From Flavobacterium anhuiense (GTDB lineage Bacteria; Bacteroidota; Bacteroidia; Flavobacteriales; Flavobacteriaceae): a DNA stretch of 64,000 nt. The stretch's first letter is position 1; each line of letters opens with the position of its first letter. Shown here piece by piece: positions 9,114 through 18,342 of the stretch. The notes below the pieces were generated by a model. It had not been told where the DNA came from. It ran no database searches and saw nothing but the letters and a program-made list of their open reading frames with translations. The DNA is taken from the NCBI RefSeq assembly GCF_004151235.1, contig NZ_JUIV01000012.1:62001-126000 (forward strand). The letters are read 5' to 3'. A program made the position numbers and the translations under genes.

Positions 9114-9578
9114 TCATTTATATTTTATCTTCAATACACATCCTAATGCTTCTAAGACTAGGACATAATAACTATTAGATACCTCTTGTACAATTGCGTT
9201 TTGATTACTGAATGCTCCCGACTCTAATTTGATCTTATCACCAACTTGAAACGTCGAAACCGATATATCGCTAATATTTGTTGCTTTTAGACTTTTTTTA
9301 ATAATTTCAATTTCTTGATCCTTAACAATTGCAGGCTTTCCAAGCCAAAACAAATATCTAACAACACCAGCAACTTGAAATACTAAATTTCGCTCTGAAT
9401 CGGGTAATTGTACAAAAACATAAGAATTAAAAAGTGGCATCTCAATTTTCTTTTTTCGATCTGACCATTGTTTAACCTGAGTAATTAAAGGACAATAGCA
9501 TTCGATTCCCAGCTGATTAAGCTTATCAGCAACTTTCTTTTCCCATTTAGGTTTTGTATAAACTACGTACCAATTCAT
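9114..9578 (-). CDS. UpxY/RfaH-type NusG paralogue (transcription antiterminator)
   Basis: Specialised NusG homologue that rides on RNA polymerase and lets it read through terminators in its own operon. An NGN domain covers about residues 1-95, beginning WYVVYTKPKWEKKVADKL and including CYCPLITQVKQWSDRKKK and LFNSYVFVQL. A KOW domain follows at about 105-140 (FQVGDKIKLESGAFSNQNAIVQ). I start it at ATG 9578 (154 aa), because the 17 residues before it in the longer frame are outside the NGN fold and an A-rich AAGAAG stretch precedes this ATG. In Bacteroides, UpxY proteins control capsule operons; here the gene is in the middle of a polysaccharide locus, after ugd and before a terminator. Confidence 0.9.
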   Translation of the reverse strand: MNWYVVYTKPKWEKKVADKLNQLGIECYCPLITQVKQWSDRKKKIEMPLFNSYVFVQLPDSERNLVFQVAGVVRYLFWLGKPAIVKDQEIEIIKKSLKATNISDISVSTFQVGDKIKLESGAFSNQNAIVQEVSNSYYVLVLEALGCVLKIKYK

Positions 9579-9643
9579 TTTTTCTTCTTTATGAATGAAG
9601 CAAATTCGTATCACTTCATATCTCTTCAAACTACAAAACCAAT

Positions 9644-11035
9644 TTATGCCCCAATACCATTATAAACGAAACCTATTGATTCTAACTGTTTAGCATTCAA
9701 AATATTTCTTCCATCAAAAACAAAAGCTGGTTTATGCATTGAGTCGTAAATCTTTTTCCAATCATAAGCTGTAAACTCATCCCACTCCGTTAAGATCGCA
9801 ACAGCATGTGCTCCTTTACAAGCTTCATAAGCATTTTCAAACACATTCAAAGCATCAATATTTTCCTTACTTGTTCTTGTTTCCAAATAATCTAAGTCGT
9901 TTAACATTTTATCCTTAGAAACTTTCGGATCAAAGACTGAGATTTTAGCTTGTTCATTTATTAAGTCATCAGCAACATAAATTGCGGCAGATTCTCTAGT
10001 ATCGTTTGTATCTTTTTTGAAAGCCCAACCCAAAAATGCAATTTTTTTATCGGCTACAGTATTATATAATGTTTGAACAATTTTATTTGAGAACCTTCTT
10101 TTTTGATGATCATTCATAATAATCACTTGTTCCCAATAATCTGCAACTTCATTTAATCCGTATGACTTTGCTATATAAACCAGATTCAAAATATCTTTTT
10201 GAAAGCAAGAACCTCCAAATCCTACAGAAGCTTTTAAAAATTTTGGTCCTATTCTGCTGTCCATGCCAATAGCTCTCGCAACTTCATTCACATCTGCGCC
10301 TGTTTTTTCACAAAGTTCTGACATTGCATTTATTGAAGATATACGTTGTGCTAAAAATGCATTTGCTGTAAGTTTAGACAATTCTGATGACCAAACATTT
10401 GTTGTCAAAATTCTATCTTTATTTATCCAATTTGAATAAACATCAACCAATGCATTAATTGCTTCCTCACCGCCTTCAGTTGTGTCTCCACCAATCAAAA
10501 TACGATCTGGATTTAACAGGTCGGTTACCGCAGTTCCCTCTGCCAAAAACTCTGGATTAGAGAGAATTTGAAATTGAACACCATTTCCAGTGTTATCCAA
10601 TATACTCTTAATTGCTTCGGCCGTTCTAACTGGTAAAGTTGATTTCTCGACTACAATTTTATTTTGTTTTGCTACCCTTGCAATTTGTCTAGCACATAAT
10701 TCAATATATTTTAAGTCAGCTGCCATTCCTTTACCTTTACCATAAGTTTTGGTAGGAGTGTTTACTGAAATAAATACCATTTGAGCTTCGTCTATTGCCT
10801 TATCAACATCTGTAGAAAAAAATAGATTTCTACCTCTAGCTTCTGCTACAATTTCAGAAAGACCTGGCTCATATATTGGAATATTTTTAGGATTTGGATC
10901 GTTCCAACCTGCTATTCTTTGTTCGTTTAAATCAACAACTGTAACTTGAATGTGCGGGCATTTTTGCGCTATAACGGCCATGGTTGGCCCACCAACATAT
11001 CCTGCACCAATGCAACAAATTTTTGTAATTTTCAT
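9644..11035 (-). CDS. ugd: UDP-glucose 6-dehydrogenase (eukaryote-like type)
   Basis: Makes UDP-glucuronic acid from UDP-glucose. The N-terminal NAD motif is [15 protein letters not shown] (9-23), and the catalytic Cys277 lies in [10 protein letters not shown]. At 463 aa, with IYEPGL at 54-59 and the three-domain layout, it resembles the animal-type UGDH rather than the shorter classical bacterial enzyme. It lies 24 nt after the 4-epimerase and 65 nt before the NusG-like gene, in the proximal half of the locus. Together with the second dehydrogenase at 7546-8835 it points to an acidic, uronate-rich polysaccharide. Confidence 0.94.
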   Translation of the reverse strand: MKITKICCIGAGYVGGPTMAVIAQKCPHIQVTVVDLNEQRIAGWNDPNPKNIPIYEPGLSEIVAEARGRNLFFSTDVDKAIDEAQMVFISVNTPTKTYGKGKGMAADLKYIELCARQIARVAKQNKIVVEKSTLPVRTAEAIKSILDNTGNGVQFQILSNPEFLAEGTAVTDLLNPDRILIGGDTTEGGEEAINALVDVYSNWINKDRILTTNVWSSELSKLTANAFLAQRISSINAMSELCEKTGADVNEVARAIGMDSRIGPKFLKASVGFGGSCFQKDILNLVYIAKSYGLNEVADYWEQVIIMNDHQKRRFSNKIVQTLYNTVADKKIAFLGWAFKKDTNDTRESAAIYVADDLINEQAKISVFDPKVSKDKMLNDLDYLETRTSKENIDALNVFENAYEACKGAHAVAILTEWDEFTAYDWKKIYDSMHKPAFVFDGRNILNAKQLESIGFVYNGIGA

Positions 11036-11059
11036 TTGATCTATTTTATCTTGATCTAT

Positions 11060-12043
11060 TTATTTTAAATTATTCCAATACCACCCAACTGCTTCTTTCA
11101 ATCCTTCTTGCAAAGAATATTTTGGATTATATCCTAACATATTTTTTGCTTTCTCAATACTTGCCAGCGAATGAGGAATATCACCTGCTCTATTTTCTCC
11201 ATAAATAACCTGAACATCCTTTATTTTTGGATCAAACTCGGATAAATATTCTTTTAAATATTTAACCAAATCATTTAATGTATTTCTATCACCAAATGCA
11301 GTATTGTAAACTGAATTAATGGCTTCTGGATTTTGAGAAGTCATTGCCAATTCATTCATTTGAATAACATTATCGATATAAGTAAAATCACGAGAGTAAT
11401 TCCCATCTCCATTAATTACAGGACTTTCATGATTCATAAACTGTTTTACAAATTTTGGTATTACAGCGGCATACGCTCCGTTAGGGTCTTGTTTTCTTCC
11501 AAAAACATTAAAATAACGAAGGCCAATTGTTTCTAAACCATACGTTCTACTGAAAATTTCCGCGTACAGCTCGTTTACATATTTAGTAATGGCATAAGGA
11601 GACAACGGTTTCCCTATAACATCTTCTACTTTTGGCAATCCTTGAGAATCTCCATAAGTTGAAGAGCTTGCTGCATATACAAATCTTTTTACTTTTGCAT
11701 CGCGTGCAGCAGTCAGCATATTTAAAAACCCAGAAACATTTACATCATTGGTTGTAATTGGATCTTTTATTGATCGAGGAACAGAACCCAAAGCTGCTTG
11801 GTGCAAAACAAAATCAGCTCCTTCAACAGCCAGATTGCAATCTGCTAAATTTCGGATATCACCTTCGATTAATTTAAAATCTGAATTGTCTAAAAAATCT
11901 TTTAAATTATGACGATGACCTGTAGAAAAATTATCCAAACAGACAACTTTATAGCCTAAGCCTAAAAAATACTCAGTTAGATTTGAACCTATAAATCCAG
12001 CTCCTCCCGTGATTAAAATTGTATTTTTTGTTTTATTTTCCAT
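11060..12043 (-). CDS. UDP-GlcNAc/UDP-glucuronate C4-epimerase (WbpP/TviC-like SDR)
   Basis: Interconverts gluco and galacto forms of a UDP-sugar, most likely UDP-GlcNAc or its uronic acid as in TviC/WbpP. Extended SDR: TGGAGFIGSNL at 12-22, LHQAALGSVPRSIKDP at 80-95 (the WbpP-type signature), Ser triplet 126-128, and Tyr150 with Lys154 in SPYAITKY. GLRYFNVFGRKQDPNGAYAA near 176-195 is characteristic of the group. Length is 327 aa. It follows wzc by 11 nt. Whether it prefers N-acetylated or plain sugars cannot be decided here. Confidence 0.88.
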   Translation of the reverse strand: MENKTKNTILITGGAGFIGSNLTEYFLGLGYKVVCLDNFSTGHRHNLKDFLDNSDFKLIEGDIRNLADCNLAVEGADFVLHQAALGSVPRSIKDPITTNDVNVSGFLNMLTAARDAKVKRFVYAASSSTYGDSQGLPKVEDVIGKPLSPYAITKYVNELYAEIFSRTYGLETIGLRYFNVFGRKQDPNGAYAAVIPKFVKQFMNHESPVINGDGNYSRDFTYIDNVIQMNELAMTSQNPEAINSVYNTAFGDRNTLNDLVKYLKEYLSEFDPKIKDVQVIYGENRAGDIPHSLASIEKAKNMLGYNPKYSLQEGLKEAVGWYWNNLK

Positions 12044-12054
12044 TTATCCAACTT

Positions 12055-14502
12055 TTAGCTTTTTCTAATTCGATTCATGAATGTTTTCCAAAATCCAACT
12101 TTGACTTCTTCTTCGTGGTAACCATTCGAATAAGCTCCATAGCCGTAACCATAACCGTAACCAGTACCATATTTAGCTTTATTTTCATAACCGTTTAATA
12201 CAATACTCACATTGCTCAACTCTCCACGTTTAAGTCTCGTATTTAACAACGTTATCATGTCTTTCTTAGTATAGTTTTGTCTTACAATATATAATGTGAC
12301 ATCTGCAAACTGAACCAATTCTAACGAATCAGCCACTAAACCTACTGGCGGGGTATCCAAAACAATATAATCATATTTCTGCTTCAATTCATCAATCATC
12401 TCTTTCATTCCATCACTTAAAATCAACTCTGAAGGGTTCGGAGGAATTGGCCCCGAAAGTATTACATCTAAATTTGGAATCTGCGTCGAATTGGTTATTT
12501 CTTGCAAGCTATTTTGCTTTATTAAATAATTAACAACTCCTAAAGATGATTTTATTTGGAATTCATCTGCTAATTTGGGCTTTCTCAAATCTAAACCAAC
12601 AATTACAGTTTTCTTTTCGCTTAAGGCAAAAACTGTAGCAATGTTAATAGAACAGAATGTTTTTCCTTCACCACTAATAGAAGAAGTAATCATTAATGTT
12701 TTTGATCCGCTAACTAGCTGTTTTTTGTATAAAAACTGAAGTGATGATCGAATCCCTCTAAATGCCTCCGAAAGTGCTGACTTTGGCTTATCAAAAACTG
12801 CCAAACTTCCAGAATCCTTATTAACCCCAATTACACCAAGCAATGGAATTTGAGTCAATTTGCTAATATCCTCAGTATTCTGAATTGAATTATTAATAAA
12901 GAAAATTACCAAAACAAACAATAAGGGAATCAAAACTCCTAAAAACAAAGCCATTACATAATTCACAGAGGTCTTAGGACCGATCAAACCTCCGCCAATA
13001 TCTTTGGCAGGATCAATAAAGTGAATATCTGACAAGTTAGACGCTCTGACAATTTCTGCTTCATTTCTTTTTTGAAGAAATTCTGTATAGATGTTATCAT
13101 TTAAATCATATTTCCTTTTGATTTTCAATAACTCTTGCTGTTCAGCTGGAAGTCTTTTTACTGTACTTTCAGCTTGACCAATTTTTGCGTTCACCAATGA
13201 TAAATCATATAATAAAGAAGCTTTTGCAGTAACTATATTTTCTTGAAGAACGTTTTTTACTGCTGCCATTTGATTATCAAAATCCTTAAATATTTTTTCA
13301 CTTTTTACAGCATAAGCCATTTCTGATCTTTGAGTAGAAAGTGCAATAAGTTTAGAAACATTTGCTACTATATTTGGATCTTCAATTCCTGCAACAGAAG
13401 GGGCAGGCAATCTAGAATAATCGGTACTACTATTTAAATATGATTTTAACGAATTATAGTAAGCAATTTTTCTTGTTAGTTGGTCCCTTTCAACATCAAA
13501 ATCCATTATTTTTTCTGAAACTTTAGAACCACCGCCTTCTATTTCGTAAATATTTTTATCTTTTTGAAAAGATTTTAATTCATTACCAGTCTGTTTAAGC
13601 TGAGATTCCATTGCCACAAGAGTACTATCAATAAACCTAATAGTATTTGTTGCGAATTGATTTTTGCCGTCGAGCTGAATTTTAATAAGCATTTTTACAG
13701 TAGAATTCAAATAATCAACCATTCTGGTTTTATTTGTTCCCTGCATTGACAAAGTCAATAGTGACCCACCGCTTTTACCAGAGTCTACATTTATTCCTTT
13801 ATATCGAGATACCGTCCCGTCAAAATCATTAAATCTGACAAAATATTCTTTACCCTTGTAAAAACCTGGATTATCATTGATTTGTAACTTCCAATTCAAA
13901 AACGGGAGATTTACGCTTTCCCCAACTTTATATTTTTTTATGAAGGTTACAGGTTGTACAGAAGTATTGCTATAAGAATTGTTGTTATAAGTAATCAATG
14001 AAACGGAGTTGCTTTCAAATGGAATCTGGATTTGATATTCATTTTCATTTAAAAACTTTATATTAATTAATGAATTTACAATCTGTCCTTTTGTCTTATC
14101 GATATCGATATAAAATGGAACCGACCCATAAGAATCAATTAAATTATATTTTCCTTGTTCTAAATAATCAATATAAAACTGAAGTTTATCTACAACCAAT
14201 TCATTATGAGATCTTGACTGAAGAATTGTAGAAATTCCATTTACTTGATCAGAGATACCTCCCCAATTAAAAACTAAACTTGTATTTGATGTAAAAAAGG
14301 GGTTGTTTTCTTCCTTGATAGAAATCATTGTCTGCATCTCGTAAATTTTCTCTTTACGAATGTTTATCTGATAAGCAATTGTGAAAGCAATAATTAAACT
14401 TACTAGAAACCATTTCCAGTAACTTGCAATTTTTAATAGAAATCCTTTAAAATCAAAATGAGAATGATTTTCAAAAATGGCAAAATCCTTAATGTCTAAC
14501 AT
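12055..14502 (-). CDS. wzc: Wzc-type tyrosine autokinase / polysaccharide co-polymerase
   Basis: Inner-membrane kinase that controls chain length and export through the Wza channel. An N-terminal Wzz domain has a membrane helix at about 31-45, and a coiled-coil periplasmic part covers roughly 290-480 with a second helix at 513-537. The BY-kinase domain has Walker A (SSISGEGKT, 607-615), Walker A-prime (VGLDLRKPK, 635-643) and Walker B (IVLDTPP, 713-719). The tail at 779-797 has seven tyrosines in a Tyr-Gly alternation, the autophosphorylation cluster. At 815 aa it is full length. It starts 16 nt after wza, the usual pairing. Confidence 0.95.
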   Translation of the reverse strand: MLDIKDFAIFENHSHFDFKGFLLKIASYWKWFLVSLIIAFTIAYQINIRKEKIYEMQTMISIKEENNPFFTSNTSLVFNWGGISDQVNGISTILQSRSHNELVVDKLQFYIDYLEQGKYNLIDSYGSVPFYIDIDKTKGQIVNSLINIKFLNENEYQIQIPFESNSVSLITYNNNSYSNTSVQPVTFIKKYKVGESVNLPFLNWKLQINDNPGFYKGKEYFVRFNDFDGTVSRYKGINVDSGKSGGSLLTLSMQGTNKTRMVDYLNSTVKMLIKIQLDGKNQFATNTIRFIDSTLVAMESQLKQTGNELKSFQKDKNIYEIEGGGSKVSEKIMDFDVERDQLTRKIAYYNSLKSYLNSSTDYSRLPAPSVAGIEDPNIVANVSKLIALSTQRSEMAYAVKSEKIFKDFDNQMAAVKNVLQENIVTAKASLLYDLSLVNAKIGQAESTVKRLPAEQQELLKIKRKYDLNDNIYTEFLQKRNEAEIVRASNLSDIHFIDPAKDIGGGLIGPKTSVNYVMALFLGVLIPLLFVLVIFFINNSIQNTEDISKLTQIPLLGVIGVNKDSGSLAVFDKPKSALSEAFRGIRSSLQFLYKKQLVSGSKTLMITSSISGEGKTFCSINIATVFALSEKKTVIVGLDLRKPKLADEFQIKSSLGVVNYLIKQNSLQEITNSTQIPNLDVILSGPIPPNPSELILSDGMKEMIDELKQKYDYIVLDTPPVGLVADSLELVQFADVTLYIVRQNYTKKDMITLLNTRLKRGELSNVSIVLNGYENKAKYGTGYGYGYGYGAYSNGYHEEEVKVGFWKTFMNRIRKS

Positions 14503-14518
14503 TTTAAAAATCTATTTT

Positions 14519-15310
14519 TTATTTTATTATTAGGTAAACTGTTGTAGCCAGAGATAACAATGTAATTATTGTCCCTATAGATTGTATTCCCGTCTGACCT
14601 GTTCCCCAAGTTTTTTGTCTCAATGGTTTTACATAGATATAATCATTTGGTTGTAAATAATAATAAGGCGACTTCATTACATTAACATCTGTAAGATCAA
14701 TATCGTGCATTTGTACACCAGTAGGACTTTGACGAATTACGGTCACCTCTTTTCTATTACCAACTGTTGTGATGTCCCCCGCATTTGCAACAGCTTCCAA
14801 AATGGTTACATTATCCTTAAATAATGTTTTGGTTCCTGTACTTCCAACTTCCCCATTAATAGTATATCTGAAACCAGCCAACTTAACTGTAACAAAAATA
14901 TTAGCTTCACTTTTAAAATATTCCTCCAATAATTTTTTTTCAATTTTTACACGAACTTCTTCAAGAGTATAACCTATTACATTTATCTCTCCTAAAATTG
15001 GCATTCTAATATTTCCGTGATCATCAACTGTAAAACCATCAAAATATAAAGCCGATTCACTTCTTCCTGCTTGCCCTCCTTCGTCCTCTGTTGTATTAAA
15101 AATGGAAACCAATTTCGGATCAATTGCCTTTATATTGATTTTTAAAATATCATTTACCTGTAATCTATATGGTTTTGATTCGACTGCTGCAATCGCTGTT
15201 TGTTCGTTTGAACCATCTTTATCTTGAAGATAAACCAGATCTTTAATAGGAATACATGATGTAAGTAATACTGAAATTAATAAGAATAGAAAAAAGCTTT
15301 TTTTTGTCAT
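14519..15310 (-). CDS. wza: Wza-type polysaccharide export lipoprotein
   Basis: Outer-membrane export channel subunit. The lipobox LLTSC places the lipidated cysteine at residue 19. A poly-export domain begins at about 48 (YRLQVNDILKINIKA), followed by one or two SLBB-type segments (YTINGEVGSTGTKTLF and the region to 215). A C-terminal hydrophobic helix at 243-262 corresponds to the pore-forming helix of Wza. There are no acidic residues right after the cysteine (IPIKD), unlike the SusD lipoproteins here, consistent with an inward-facing protein. It is the first gene of the locus, 73 nt after recR. In F. johnsoniae, wza/wzc homologues have been connected with gliding-related surface polysaccharide. 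Confidence 0.93.
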   Translation of the reverse strand: MTKKSFFLFLLISVLLTSCIPIKDLVYLQDKDGSNEQTAIAAVESKPYRLQVNDILKINIKAIDPKLVSIFNTTEDEGGQAGRSESALYFDGFTVDDHGNIRMPILGEINVIGYTLEEVRVKIEKKLLEEYFKSEANIFVTVKLAGFRYTINGEVGSTGTKTLFKDNVTILEAVANAGDITTVGNRKEVTVIRQSPTGVQMHDIDLTDVNVMKSPYYYLQPNDYIYVKPLRQKTWGTGQTGIQSIGTIITLLSLATTVYLIIK

Positions 15311-15326
15311 TCGTTCAATTTTATGG

Positions 15327-15355
15327 CAAGTATAGCTTTTCCATTTAATATTCAG
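15327..15355 (-). promoter_or_regulatory. Possible promoter of the wza-wzc segment (imperfect)
   Basis: In the 73-nt gap between recR and wza, the minus strand shows TATACTTG (15334-15327), one mismatch from TAnnTTTG. CTG (in place of TTG) lies 18 nt upstream, at 15355-15353. No better match is present in the gap and no terminator is visible after recR, so wza could also be reached by read-through from recR. Confidence 0.3.
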
Positions 15356-15383
15356 GAAAACCTAACTTTTGTTTGGGGCTTTG

Positions 15384-16004
15384 TTAATTATTTTTAAATG
15401 TTTTTTCAAAAGGGACTCTGTGTAAAATACTTCGTCCTAATGTTATTTCGTCCGCATATTCCAATTCATCTCCAACCGAAATTCCTCTTGCGATTGTTGA
15501 AATTATAATATCAGAATCTGCTATTTGTTTATAGATGTAAAAATTTGTTGTATCTCCTTCCATAGTTGAGCTTAATGCAAAAATAATCTCCGCTACATTT
15601 CCAGATTTCACTTTTGTCACTAAACTAGAAATATTCAACTGATTGGGGCCAACTCCTTCAATTGGAGAAATTTTCCCGCCAAGGACATGATATATTCCTT
15701 TAAACTGTCCAGTATTTTCTATCGCCATCACATCTCTAATATCTTCGACAATACATATTGTCTCGTGATTTCTAATTGGATTAGCGCAAATTTCACAAAT
15801 TTTAGTATCAGAAATATTATAGCAACTTTCACAAAATTTAATATCCTCTCGCATATTTAATAATGCTTGCGATAAAAAGGCCGTTTGTTCCTTAGGTTGT
15901 TTTAACAAATGAAGAACCAATCGAAGTGCTGTACGTTTGCCAATACCTGGCAATTGCGACATTTCGTTTACTGCTTTTTCAATTAATTTTGATGAAAATT
16001 CCAT
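15384..16004 (-). CDS. recR: Recombination mediator RecR
   Basis: Works with RecO (RecFOR) to load RecA onto SSB-covered gaps. A helix-hairpin-helix is at about 12-30 ([13 protein letters not shown]). A four-cysteine zinc motif has Cys58, Cys61, Cys70 and Cys73. A Toprim domain spans about 80-178, beginning [14 protein letters not shown]. Length 206 aa is typical. A TAnnTTTG box ends 5 nt before the ATG, suggesting a leaderless or very short-leader transcript. The polysaccharide locus begins 73 nt downstream on the same strand. Confidence 0.96.
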   Translation of the reverse strand: MEFSSKLIEKAVNEMSQLPGIGKRTALRLVLHLLKQPKEQTAFLSQALLNMREDIKFCESCYNISDTKICEICANPIRNHETICIVEDIRDVMAIENTGQFKGIYHVLGGKISPIEGVGPNQLNISSLVTKVKSGNVAEIIFALSSTMEGDTTNFYIYKQIADSDIIISTIARGISVGDELEYADEITLGRSILHRVPFEKTFKNN

Positions 16005-16009
16005 GACGA

Positions 16010-16017
16010 CAAATGTA
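16010..16017 (-). promoter_or_regulatory. -7 box for recR, 5 nt before the start codon
   Basis: Minus-strand TACATTTG matches TAnnTTTG exactly. No TTG occurs at the expected 17-23 nt distance. The expected start of transcription falls on or next to the recR ATG (16004). Confidence 0.45.
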
Positions 16018-16157
16018 ATACTTTTAATGGTTAAGCCTACACTACAGCCATTAAATTCAAGCCTTAACGATATTTAAAAATTATTACGAAACCCCTTTCT
16101 TTTCTATCCAAAATAAATGCATTTTTCAAAAACCTATTTCTAAGATATTTCGAAAAT

Positions 16158-16523
16158 TTAATATTGATTTGTAGCTAACAAAACTAAGGTGCAAGCAACT
16201 TCTACATCAATACTATTAGACTCTAACAATTGATAGAATTCTGGGTTTTCTGTTCCTGGATTAAAAATTACACGTTTAGGATGCGATTCTATAATATAAT
16301 TATAATAATCTCTTTGACGAACAGGATTTAGATACAAAGTAATGGTATCGATATTTTTAACTGGCATTGCCTTAGTCTGAATTTTCACTCCTGCAACCTC
16401 TCCCGCTTTTTGTCCAATTGCTAATACTGAATGCCCTTTACCAACCAACATATTAACAGCTCTAAAAGAGTAACGTTCAGGATTTGTAGATGCTCCTATA
16501 ACTAATGTTTTTTTACTTTTCAT
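16158..16523 (-). CDS. CoA-binding domain protein (YccU-like)
   Basis: Small single-domain protein with a Rossmann-type CoA_binding fold. KTLVIGASTNPERYSFRAVNML at the N-terminus carries the G-A-S-T-N-P-x-R-Y-S signature of the YccU group, and FNPGTENPE lies near residue 86. Members bind CoA or similar nucleotides; their physiological role is unsettled. Length 121 aa is normal. It is a single gene, divergent from the MarC-family gene, with a possible -7 box at 16541-16548. The 153 bp between it and recR hold no gene. Confidence 0.88.
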   Translation of the reverse strand: MKSKKTLVIGASTNPERYSFRAVNMLVGKGHSVLAIGQKAGEVAGVKIQTKAMPVKNIDTITLYLNPVRQRDYYNYIIESHPKRVIFNPGTENPEFYQLLESNSIDVEVACTLVLLATNQY

Positions 16524-16540
16524 AGTTTTTATTTAGACTG

Positions 16541-16548
16541 CAAAAGTA
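16541..16548 (-). promoter_or_regulatory. -7 box for the CoA-binding protein gene
   Basis: Minus-strand TACTTTTG matches TAnnTTTG and ends 17 nt before the ATG at 16523. No TTG is found at the right distance upstream, so the call rests on the -7 box alone. Confidence 0.4.
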
Positions 16549-16676
16549 ATCAAAAAAGAATGATTAAGTCCTACATCTTTGATTCAGAATCGATAACCAA
16601 TAAAAACATAATCATAACATATTTTCATGCAAAAGCATCAAAAAATAACTACATTTACTTCACTAACCAATATCAT

Positions 16677-17303
16677 ATGGAATTATTCATTTATCTATTT
16701 GCCGCATTGTTTTCGGTATTAAATCCAATAGGAACAGTACCCATTTTCGTCGGATTAACACAACATGATTCGCAAAAAGAAAGATCTAGAATTTCTCTTT
16801 GGACTGCTATTAACGTTTTTATCATATTATTGGTTTCATATTTTATTGGCCAATATGTTCTAACTTTCTTCGGCATTAGCATTGATGCCTTAAGAATCGC
16901 TGGCGGAATCGTAATTGTTAATTCTGGATTTTCTTTACTCTCAGGTAAATTCAACAAAAAACGAGGAATCAACAAAAAAATTGAAAATGAGGCGCAACAA
17001 AGAAATGATATCGCTCTTACACCATTAGCAATACCAATGCTTGCCGGACCAGGATCTATGTCCCTTTTAATAGCGTTTTATCAAGAACACCACGAAATAA
17101 ATGAAATCATAATTTCTTCGCTAGCTATTTTAGCTATTGCTGTAGCCATTTTTGCTATTTTAAAAAGCGCGCATTATTTAGCTAGAATTTTAGGAGCATC
17201 AGGAATTGTTGCTATTTCAAGAATTGTTGGTTTTATAGTTATTTCTATCGGCATTCAATACATTGTAAGTGCCATCGTTAATATTATAAAAGGAAATTTC
17301 TAG
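16677..17303 (+). CDS. MarC-family integral membrane protein
   Basis: Polytopic inner-membrane protein of the MarC/UPF0056 family, whose transport role is not established. I start it at ATG 16677 (208 aa): from here it reads MELFIYLFAALFSVLNPIGTVPIF, the standard family start with the first helix and the N-P-I-G motif, whereas the 39 extra residues of the longer frame are hydrophilic and unlike the family. About six hydrophobic helices are visible, and TPLAIPMLAGPGS near residue 115 is a conserved family block. It is transcribed towards ctlX, with a shared two-way terminator between. Confidence 0.9.
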   Translation: MELFIYLFAALFSVLNPIGTVPIFVGLTQHDSQKERSRISLWTAINVFIILLVSYFIGQYVLTFFGISIDALRIAGGIVIVNSGFSLLSGKFNKKRGINKKIENEAQQRNDIALTPLAIPMLAGPGSMSLLIAFYQEHHEINEIIISSLAILAIAVAIFAILKSAHYLARILGASGIVAISRIVGFIVISIGIQYIVSAIVNIIKGNF

Positions 17304-17320
17304 CTCAAATCATATTCTAA

Positions 17321-17364
17321 AAAAAGAAAGGGATAAATCTTAATGACTTTATCCCTTTCTTTTT
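17321..17364. terminator. Bidirectional terminator between the marC-family gene and ctlX
   Basis: A perfect 17-bp inverted repeat (17321-17337 with 17348-17364, AAAAAGAAAGGGATAAA and its complement) has a 10-nt loop. The A-rich and T-rich outer ends give a U-tract in both directions, and the hairpin sits between two converging genes. Confidence 0.9.
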
Positions 17365-17379
17365 ACTAAATATTTTCTT

Positions 17380-18315
17380 TTAACTTCTTGGCAAGAAAAC
17401 TTCGGCCATCATACATCTAGCACTTCCTCCTCCGCAAGCTTCAATCGTATCCAAACTTGAACTTAAAATTTCTGCATGATTTTCCAGCTGCACAATTTGT
17501 TTTGGAGTCAAACTCTGGTGTGCAGAAGCACTCATCACAATATATCTCTTATCATCTTTTCCGCGAACTTCAAGCATATTTCCAGCAAAATTATTTACCT
17601 GATCTTCTGTAATTAAAATGATCTCTTTCTTATCTTCTTTCAGATTATCCAGAACCATTTTGCGTTCTTTCTTGTCATCAATCGAATCTGCACAAATTAC
17701 TGCAAAAGTTTCGCCTAAACACATCATAACATTAGTATGATAAATTAGTTTTCGTTCTCCATCAACTGTTTGAAAAGCTTCGAAAATAACTGGAGCATAA
17801 TCAAAATCTTCACAGAACTCTATAAACAATTCTTCGTCAGCTCTTGGTGATAAAGCGCAATATGCTTTTCCGTTTGCTCTATCTAATAATAAACTTCCTG
17901 TTCCTTCTAAGAAAATGCCATCTTCTTCTGCAGAAGTATAGTCCATTATATTGGTAATTTCAAATCCTTTTTCTTCCAAAGTATCCAAAATATCTTCACG
18001 ACGTTCTTGACGACGGTTTTCTGCAAACATTGGATACAATGCTACATCTCCATTTTCATGAAACGAAACCCAGTTATTTGGAAAAATACTATCTGGAGTA
18101 TCAGTCTCTAAATTATCATCAACAACTGTTACATCAACGCCAACCGCTCTTAGCTTTTCTACAAAAGCATCAAATTCTTGTTGCGCTTTAGCATTAACAG
18201 TACTTGGCAAAAGTCCGTCTAATACCTTTTGATAATAATTATTGACTGCCGTCTGTTCATTCATTCTGAATGCAACTGGGCGAATCATCACGATAGCATT
18301 AGTAGTTTGTTTCAT
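17380..18315 (-). CDS. ctlX: CtlX-type citrulline/arginine hydrolase (arginine-deiminase superfamily)
   Basis: Member of the guanidino-group-modifying superfamily (arginine deiminase, DDAH, amidinotransferase). The catalytic set is intact: Asp/Asn-rich DSIFPNNW at 75-82, Glu137 in FLEGTGS, His193 in YHTNVMM and the nucleophile Cys301 in CGGGSARCMMAE. The layout and 311 aa match the citrulline-utilisation hydrolase CtlX; the substrate (citrulline, arginine or a methylated form) is inferred from family only. It starts 27 nt after a second superfamily member and probably shares its transcript. Confidence 0.83.
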   Translation of the reverse strand: MKQTTNAIVMIRPVAFRMNEQTAVNNYYQKVLDGLLPSTVNAKAQQEFDAFVEKLRAVGVDVTVVDDNLETDTPDSIFPNNWVSFHENGDVALYPMFAENRRQERREDILDTLEEKGFEITNIMDYTSAEEDGIFLEGTGSLLLDRANGKAYCALSPRADEELFIEFCEDFDYAPVIFEAFQTVDGERKLIYHTNVMMCLGETFAVICADSIDDKKERKMVLDNLKEDKKEIILITEDQVNNFAGNMLEVRGKDDKRYIVMSASAHQSLTPKQIVQLENHAEILSSSLDTIEACGGGSARCMMAEVFLPRS

Positions 18316-18342
18316 TTTTTATATTTTTTTTGAAACTAGTTT

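Noticed and set aside
16024..16054. Inverted repeat TTAATGG/CCATTAA upstream of recR
   Set aside because: Seven bp with a 17-nt spacer in AT-rich sequence is weak; no T-run and no known operator of this form. Could be revisited if conserved.
16560..16676. 39-residue extension of the MarC-family protein
   Set aside because: Hydrophilic, not family-like, and the canonical first membrane helix starts right at ATG 16677.
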